Of a stretch of 64,000 nt of DNA, positions 57,242 through 64,000 are shown in pieces. Every line of letters starts with the position of its first letter. Positions within the stretch are counted from its first letter, which is position 1. The DNA is from Dryococelus australis (lineage: Eukaryota > Arthropoda > Insecta > Phasmatodea > Phasmatidae). The stretch covers positions 216,694,547 to 216,758,546 of the forward strand of contig CM056995.1 in assembly GCA_029891345.1 (NCBI GenBank), given 5' to 3'. The translations under genes and the position numbers were made by a program. A model generated the notes under the pieces. The model saw only the letters and a program-made list of their open reading frames with translations. It was not told the origin of the DNA and made no database searches.

Positions 57242-57479
57242 AGGCTATTCACAGTAAAGTGAGTACTTTTAAAGGCCCTCCCAATAGGCATTAACCACTA
57301 ATAAATATATCCTCTTGCAGCCTTAGGCGTTAACTTTTGAAAGTGGTGAAATGTGTTCACTACGTATATTGGTCACATTGCAATGTTTATATTATAAAGT
57401 AGCAGGGAGATGGAATTTGGGTGAAAGTAAAAATTTAGAAGGGCCTTGTCAATTGCTCACTTTACCGTGAACAACCTAT
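57242..57479 (+). mobile_element. F1B MITE copy
   Basis: Left AGGCTATTCACAGTAAAGTG, right CTCACTTTACCGTGAACAAC. The interior includes AGCCTTAGGCGTTAACTTTT. Confidence 0.75.
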
Positions 57480-57503
57480 AATAGTTTCGCAAGTATCCGA
57501 TCA

Positions 57504-58106
57504 GTATACGGCGTGAGTCGCCCGCGCCTATTTTCCCGTATCTATGAAACCCGCACACAATACTACCCATTTCACATATCATCGATCGTAGCAGAACACC
57601 ACGTTCGCGTTGATTCGTTGTCGTCAGTACAGTAAGCGGTGAACTGATACCATTATATCAGCACTGCGGTGAGAAGCTCTCACTTTTCAAATAATGCACG
57701 TCCGTTTATTGTGTTGCGGACAGATTATTGCGGTCTTTACAGAATACGTTGTCACGTGGCGATTACGTTCTTAGTAACACACATCTGCCTCGCTTCGAGC
57801 CAATCTGTTTCTTCATGTGACATAAAAGTACAGCCACCGCTTACTGTATTGACGAAAAAAAATCAACGCGCACGCACTGTTTTGCAGCGATTCTCTATGT
57901 CCGTGCCGCTGATTGGTGTAGACTGACAACGGCGTCGGATGTTCAGATAACAGACGAGGCGCCGTAACGAGTACGTACACGGAATGGGACTCGGCTACAT
58001 ATGAGACAATAGTTTTACAGTCGAGGAGATGTTTTGTGAGATGGTTAGTATTTTGTCCGGGTTTCATAGATACGGGGAAATAGGCGCAGGCGACTCCCCC
58101 GGTATA
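57504..58106. mobile_element. TIR element H5 (GAGTCGCCNGCGCCTATTT ends)
   Basis: Terminal arms of about 75 bases: left GAGTCGCCCGCGCCTATTTT with CGTATCTATGAAACCCG, and right its reverse complement ending AATAGGCGCAGGCGACTC. The inner 440 bases are GC-mixed with 84-85 codon frames on both strands and no recognised protein. Non-autonomous, superfamily unknown. Confidence 0.7.
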
Positions 58107-58366
58107 TTATTTGATACATTAGTGTGAAAAAGAAGTTTTTTTTGCTATGTTGAAGGCCTATAAAATAGCATTTATAACGTGCATGGTATACTGAGAGTAT
58201 TTAATCGTACATCGTCCGAAGTGTGTTTTTTTCGTATATCGTTGTAATGATAACACGTTTACTGGTTTCGTAAATAATATGCGGATTTCAAACACTCTGC
58301 AATGCAATTCACGTGACAGCGACTGGCCGAACGAAAATATTTTATTTCACTTGTAAAATACTTTAT

Positions 58367-58601
58367 AGGCTGTTCACGGTAAAGTGAGCACTTTTGAAAG
58401 CCATCCGATTTGAAAATAGTTAACAAATATATTTTATTGCAGCCTTAGATATTAACTTCAGAGTACGGCGGAATATACACACTATGGTTATTACTTACAT
58501 GGTAATATTTATTTCAAAAAGGTGCGTAAAGTGTAAAAAAATGGCTGAAAGGAAAATGTAACTATGGCCTCAAAAGTGCTCACTTTACCATGAATAGCAT
58601 A
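58367..58601 (+). mobile_element. F1B MITE copy
   Basis: Left AGGCTGTTCACGGTAAAGTG exactly as the consensus; right CTCACTTTACCATGAATAGC. Flanked by TA on the left. Confidence 0.8.
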
Positions 58602-59140
58602 TAGGCGTAACTCACGTAACTTTAAAATTATCTCTTTAATAAAAACACTATGGGAAGAGCAGAGCTAAGCTACAAGAAGGAAAATAGGAGTAAATGAGTA
58701 AGAGTTCGTATTTATATGTTTTGATTGAGACCTACAGTATAAACTTTAAATTCCCCGTAGTTTTCAGGCTATGTAAATATGTAGCCCGGCCACTTACGCA
58801 CAGAGTATATTTTTTTTTAAAGCGATAGCATGAAAAGTGACCAGAACACTCCTAAGATAATTTGACATGTAAAACTCCCTATCCGTTCCCTCGCCCAGTC
58901 CCACGCCAGGCAGCGCTTTAGAAAGTTTTCCCTTTAAAATAAAAAAAAAATTAATGGTAAAAATTATTCCTAAATCTTCGTATATGTCCGGGGATACTCG
59001 TTTTTTTTTTCCAATAACGGACATTCGTAAAATTTCAAAAAAACTTTCCATTGAGTCATGGGGAAAACAATATTTTCAATTCATAATATGAGTGTTTATC
59101 TGCGAATAAAAATACACTTAAGAATTTTTTAATATTTTGT
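58602..59140. other. Unassigned AT-rich DNA
   Basis: Nothing recognised. Confidence 0.4.
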
Positions 59141-59524
59141 TCTGGAAAAATGTCACTCTCACTACCTGCATATGTTTTAACGGGCACACTGATTTGCAAG
59201 CGCCCAGTAAAGTTGGTAACGACGGAGGAGAAAGTAGTAACACGCCTCAACGCTGAATTAAAAGTGTTGGTTTAAATATTTGTGAATACTGAAACTATTT
59301 ATTTTGCTTTCAATTTTTTTTAAATATATATAACTGTAAAAATTAACATATTTCCAAATATTTCCTATCGTAATAATTTTACACTTTCACTTGACCGACG
59401 CTTGAATAAAGTGATACTGCTCATGGAAATGTTAATTTTACATGTAGTGGAAGAATACACAATGTTCACGAAAGCAGATCTTCAGCAGGGCTTTCAAAAG
59501 TGCTCAGTTTACCGTGAACAGCCT
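59141..59524 (+). mobile_element. F1A MITE, left TIR lost
   Basis: It starts within F1A at GGAAAAATGTCACTCTCACT and runs to a clean right TIR (CTCAGTTTACCGTGAACAGC). The palindrome block is mutated (GGGCACACTGATTTGCAAGC). Confidence 0.75.
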
Positions 59525-59926
59525 TTTCTCCAGTAATCATAATTTTCATGGTTTTAGCGGTGAAGACCACGTCGCGTAGCTTAGTCACCCGTTTCCGAAA
59601 GTCGAAAATATCGGAAACAAACAGCGGTTCCGTATTTGATTCGTACGGAAGTCATATCCCGTTTTTAGTCATTACTGATGCATTTCCGTAAATTAACTGT
59701 ATTTTTCTGTAGTAAAATCACAATTTAAGGAAATTTTTAACAGGGCACTACGCAGTGTGTCTGCTTGACTACCACGCCGAAACATCACGCTGCTGTTCGA
59801 GTTCAACGAATCGCGAACACCTCAAATATTTCTTCTGCGCTATTTAACAGTACTATCACGCGAAACATCAATAACAGTGGACATCAAAATATTATAACAC
59901 TAAACATCTGGACAGTGGGGTATAAA

Positions 59927-60333
59927 GATTATGCCGATTTTCGGCTATCGGCGTCTGGCGTGGAGCGTCGGAGCTGTTCATGCTCTGTCATTCCGGTCGT
60001 CCGGCGGCAATATTGGTTCCAGGTGACCTTGACTTTGACATTTGACCTTTACCCCAGTGAAATTTGACCTAACCCCTGTGACATATGACCTTGAGAACCC
60101 AAAATCCAAAAAGTCCAGAAAATTTGTTAAAAATATTTTTTTTAATTTTTTAATTTTTTATTTTTGGGTTTTCAAGGTTAAAGGTTACCGGGGTCCAGAT
60201 CAAAGATCACCTGGGTCAAGGTCAAAAATAAAGGTCACTTGGATCCTATATGGCCGCCAGCCGACCGGAATGACAGAGCCTGAACAGTTCCGACGCTCAC
60301 GCCAGACGCCGATTGCCGAAAATCGGCACAATC
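59927..60333. mobile_element. Foldback MITE H6 with AGGTCA half-sites
   Basis: Arms of about 134 bases match closely: GATTATGCCGATTTTCGGC against GCCGAAAATCGGCACAATC, and CTCTGTCATTCCGGTCG against CGACCGGAATGACAGAG. The inner parts of the arms and the centre carry repeated TGACCT/AGGTCA hexamers (about 60,024, 60,043, 60,065, 60,086, 60,219 and 60,232). The centre has a T-rich, A-rich fold. The 100- and 103-codon frames here are translations of the arms. Confidence 0.75.
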
Positions 60334-60339
60334 ATTCTA

Positions 60340-61312
60340 CTCAGGTGACATAACAATTCTATAACATTATATAATAACAGCGGACATGAAAAAGAACAAT
60401 CCAGAGTCTATCATCAGCCACGGTATTAAAATACACACTGTACTACAATTCGTTTACGGATAATTGAATACTTTTGAAATCCCTGCCTCGTCCTTTTCTT
60501 TTGGGATACTGTGTATCCTTCAATCGCATTCATTTTCTAAGCCCCAATGTCTAGTGTAACAAGCGTCACGCTTGACGCTATGGAAAAGTCAGAAACACTG
60601 TTAAGTTTCTGTTGTGGTGACTAGTGCTCTAATGTATGTAATACCAAAAGAAACAGTGGAGAAACAAATGTTATTTCCAGCCAATTCATAATTTATCCTA
60701 TAGTGAAACGTCCTGACGATGAGCTACTTAGCCTTTTTTACTGTCCTCATTGCTAAGTATAACATATTTAAGTCAGTACGTAGGTCAAAATACACTTGCG
60801 AACAGAACTTTATTTTTTGAAAGCGTTATTACACTTCCCATACATATTATTTCCATACCTGGTTACAATCTTCTAATACAGTTTAGGAAGTTTACTATTT
60901 TTTTTTTTTTTTTTACGGCGAGAAGCGATGGAAAACGCAATATAAACCCGGCACGCGGTAAGAGTGATAGTGAAATTTAATCTCACCAATGGAGAGAAGA
61001 CGCCGCTTCACGAGTTGAGACTACACTATTGTGTTTTCTCGTTTTTGGCATCCCGTCCCGTCGGCTGGTTTTGGCGCCTTTCTCAACCTCTTTCTCCACG
61101 ATGTTCTGCCACTTCGTTTAGCTGTTGGCCTCAGTTCTTACTGTTGTTTCCAGAACTTTATTTCGCTGTACCACCACGCAGATTTCATTTTTTTTATTTG
61201 GGAAATGAGGGAGGGGGGGGGGGGAGGGCGGAGTAAATTACATACCTGTCTCACACTAAGTAAATATCATCCAACAGTTGGCACCGCTACTACATAACGT
61301 TTCTCTTCCTGC
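60340..61312. other. Unassigned DNA with G12 and T-rich tracts
   Basis: A T17-like run lies at about 60,898-60,914 and G12 at 61,213-61,224. A GC-mixed stretch at 60,920-61,200 carries frames of 88-90 codons without recognised motifs. Confidence 0.35.
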
Positions 61313-61773
61313 AGGCTCTTCACGGTTAACTACGTTTTTCTGAAATAAACATTCTCAAAATATCACCACTCAAACCTACATAAATTGTAACTGTAACGGC
61401 CACACTTACTGACATGTGCCAAGTAAGTTGGTAACTGTAACGGCCACACTTACTGACATGAGGCAAGTAAAGTTGGTAACAACTGAGGTAAACTAGTTCC
61501 ACGTGTTTACAATAGTGTTACGTAAACATTTGTGCGTGCTGGAATGATTTATTTTGCTTTCTGTTTTTTAATGTATTGAAATTTAAAAATAGGCAAGTTT
61601 GTACACTATTAATTTTTGTAACTATTTTGCAGTTTCACTTGACCCACGCACCAATAATGTAACCAGGCCCACGACGATGATAATTTTACATATGGTGGAA
61701 GAATACACAATGTGTGTACGAGTATATCTTAAGCAGTGCTTTCAGAAGTACTCAGTTCTGCAGTTAACAACCT
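61313..61773 (+). mobile_element. F1A MITE with internal tandem duplication
   Basis: Left AGGCTCTTCACGGTTAACTA, right CAGTTAACAACCT, both damaged. A unit of about 45 bases beginning TAACTGTAACGGCCACACTT is present twice (61,388-61,478), duplicating the palindrome block. Confidence 0.7.
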
Positions 61774-62560
61774 ACATTTATTCCAATAGTAATACTGCCA
61801 CTTTAGCTAATTTGACTGTGTTAGACGTAGTTCCTCCTGTTGGATGAAAATATTTAGCTGCAGTATTCTTCAAAACGGCAATTAGATTTTGTTGAAGCGT
61901 TGTAGAATTTGAACTTGAAGGACCCGTTCTCACATTTACCGTTATAATATGTACTGCCACTCTCCTCTTTTGTACTCATTAACATATGGCATGTACTAAG
62001 GAGTTGAGAAATTAAGCATTCTTATTTTTCGTAGACAGCAGAGAATGCAAAACGATAACTCTGCGATCTTAATCGGAGCATCATACGATAATTCCTTTGT
62101 TGGCTTAGTCTTTTTTTTTTTTAATTATCGTTTTTACCATTTTCTCTATACTCTGGAAAATAGTTGTGGCTAAGTGCTAGTGAAAATTCTTATTCAAGTG
62201 TCTGTGAAGAAATTCTTTGAGGTACTATTAAACACGAGGAATAGGTAAATCATAACGAAAACATGGTGTAATGAAAATCTTTTGAGCCAAACTGGCGCAT
62301 AAAACCAATCTACGTTAACACAACCGGGGGGAGACGAGGAAGACAGTAAGTTAAAACTTACAATTTTGTGCTGATCTCACGCAAATTAGTTTACCACATC
62401 GTGGGCACAGACACAACCAACTCACGAGTACGGAAGATGCCAGTGTTGCGCGGGTCTTGCCATCGAAGTAAATTATAGACAGACACCAAGAACCGAAAGG
62501 AATGAGGATAATCTACTTGCGGAGCAGATAAGCACTCTTTAACATCAAGCAACTTTTATT
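61774..62560. other. Unassigned DNA
   Basis: No gene or bounded repeat recognised. Confidence 0.4.
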
Positions 62561-62562
62561 AA

Positions 62563-62735
62563 AGATTGCTCACTCTAAAATGAGCAGATTTGCAAAATAT
62601 TTACTTTTATAATAATTTCACAGTTTCACTTGACCGACGTATGAATAAAGTGATGAGGCACACGACAATGTTAATTTTACATAAGGCGGAATAACACACA
62701 ACGAGCAAAGTGCCCATTTTAACAGGAAAGCCCTA
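62563..62735 (+). mobile_element. F1A MITE, internally deleted remnant
   Basis: A decayed left end (GATTGCTCACTCTAAAATGA) is fused to the right half (TTTCACTTGACCGACGTATG, ATAAGGCGGAATAACACACA). The right TIR is lost. Confidence 0.6.
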
Positions 62736-62972
62736 TATTTGTGGTTACTGCTTGTGTAATCACATTGTGACTGGGAATTTACGTCAATAAATTAGCCGTA
62801 ATTGAACCAAGTGACAGATTAAAAAAAAAATCATTACAACTTGCCGCTGCTGTGACTTTATTAAACACATTAGCTGAATCAAAACATTGTTTAAAATAAG
62901 TCTTTATTTAACTGATTGTAATCAACATTCTAAGTTAAAATTTTCGTATGTACGCTTAACACATGATTCATG

Positions 62973-62996
62973 TTTTTTTTTTTTTTTTTTTTTTTT
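62973..62996. repeat. Poly(T) tract of 24
   Basis: An uninterrupted T24. It could be the inverted poly(A) tail of a retroposon on the minus strand, but I do not recognise a body beyond it. Confidence 0.9.
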
Positions 62997-63427
62997 ATTG
63001 GTTTAGTATTTTGGTGACGATATCTTTGTTGATACCATGTCCCGAAAAAGTGAAATATCTCCCAAATCCAGAAAAAAATGTCTATCTCTTGAACAGCCTT
63101 TTAAGGGCTTTGCTTACAAAATTTGCAAACACGGAGTTTCAATGGAGAATCAATGTTAAAGAAATCCCTCCTAGTCAGTGCATCAGTTTTGAATAAAACT
63201 GTTTCGAATAAAATAATATTCACCTGTACTTCCTCAGAGAGTACAAAACGTTAATAAATTTTCAAATGCAAATATTAATACTTCTTTTTTTAATTGCCAA
63301 TATTAATTTTAAGTTTAAGAAATGAAAACTAATATAAAATTGACAAGATATCTTGACGTACCATTATTACTTAAGAAACGTCACGTAGAGTACGTTATGT
63401 GGCTGCAGGCTTGAAATACTCGTTTTT

Positions 63428-63605
63428 AAATTTTCGCAAGTGGGAATCGTGTCGGTCGATGCCGCTGGTTGGCGGGCTTTCTCGGGGACCACCCGTTTCC
63501 TACCGCCTTTTCATTCCGGCGCTTCACCCTGCTCACCTCAGTCACGCGTGTTGCCTCTCAAGACCTCGCTGTCAAGAGCCGCCTAAATCTCCTCACTCAC
63601 ACTAA
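63428..63605 (+). repeat. SINE S1, 5'-truncated
   Basis: It begins at AATTTTCGCAAGTGGGAATC and runs to TCAAGAGCCGCCTAAATCTC with CTCACTCACAC at the end. The tRNA head is absent. Confidence 0.85.
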
Positions 63606-63659
63606 CTCACTCGGTTTTTCAACGAAACTATTAAAAGGGCGTCCAAATATGCTGATCTA

Positions 63660-64000
63660 CTAAGAGAACACACACTCATACGAAGGCTGTTCAGAGCTTT
63701 CAAGACGTCACGCACATTAGAAAAACAATTTCAAAGCACTCAAAAATGGACTAAATACGACTTTTTCAAAGTTGCGTGTGTCTAAATATACGCTTCAAAT
63801 ACATACAAAACTACTCAAAGGCCCTGCATTCAGCCTTCCTACAGACTTTTCACCAATAAAATAATAGAGCCACTGCTGAAGGTCCCATAGGTACACGCAG
63901 TGCGACAATACCACTGCGCGCCAGTTGAGAACCTTGCGCTTAGAGGCGATGGAATACTTGATGCGAGTGGCAGTGTCGCCTTATCGCTTCCGCAAGCGCG
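63660..64000 (-). repeat. R3 dispersed repeat, cut by the window end
   Basis: The same extended form as 11,030-11,400: GAACACACACTCATACGAAG, CGTCACGCAC, CCTGCATTCAG, the AGGTACACGCAGTGCGA block and CCTTGCGCTTAGAGGCGATG in plus orientation. It continues past position 64,000. Confidence 0.6.

Noticed and set aside
59765..60353. Two frames of 100-103 codons
   Set aside because: They translate the arms of foldback MITE H6, which explains their length and basic composition.
1..64000. An operon, defence system or biosynthetic cluster
   Set aside because: No run of adjacent coding sequences exists; nearly all recognisable content is dispersed eukaryotic repeats.

Overview
This window reads as nuclear, non-coding DNA from an arthropod, most likely an insect. 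It is AT-rich, has almost no long reading frames, and is packed with short dispersed repeats: tRNA-derived SINEs, MITE-like elements with terminal inverted repeats (TIRs), foldback hairpins and transposase fossils. Degenerate TTAGG-type runs (near 9.1 kb and 47.5 kb) fit an insect. I cannot name the species from sequence alone, and nothing here looks bacterial, plasmid or organellar.

The only host-gene signal I would defend is one small exon at 47,775-47,832 (+). It encodes a textbook 19-residue signal peptide between a strong splice acceptor and a consensus donor. The window is probably the long 5' intronic or intergenic part of a gene for a secreted or membrane protein whose other exons lie elsewhere or were not recognised. 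A TATA/initiator pair near 211-245 is a weaker core-promoter candidate. Six GC- and CpG-richer patches are unassigned.

Repeat layout. (1) F1 is a TA-flanked MITE superfamily ending AGGCTGTTCACGGTAAAGTG, with two unrelated interiors: F1A (about 420 bp) and F1B (about 235 bp). There are about 18 copies from 5.8 kb to 62.7 kb. (2) F2 is a roughly 445 bp element with four copies that share fixed ends and a conserved open frame of about 60 codons. (3) S1 is a tRNA-derived SINE with 11 copies; four other tRNA-headed SINEs and one more tRNA-like segment occur once each. (4) R3 and R4 are dispersed repeats without clear termini (six and two copies). (5) Three elements look PIF/Harbinger-like, two have CACTG ends, and several long-arm hairpins occur at 10.3, 12.9, 46.2, 53.8, 57.5 and 59.9 kb. 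(6) Transposase fossils comprise a hAT element (43.24-43.89 kb), a Tc1-like C-terminus (37.69-38.05 kb) and an internally deleted Tc1/mariner-type element with complete 75 bp TIRs (49.63-50.17 kb).

Many elements are nested, which gives relative ages: hAT inside an older MITE, F1B inside F1A, a hairpin plus a LINE-like tail inside F1A, and a CACTG MITE inside a SINE tail. There is no operon, pathway or cooperating gene set. A block at 50.3-51.7 kb shows overlapping decayed frames on the minus strand that I could not identify. All repeat boundaries were read by eye and may be off by several bases.
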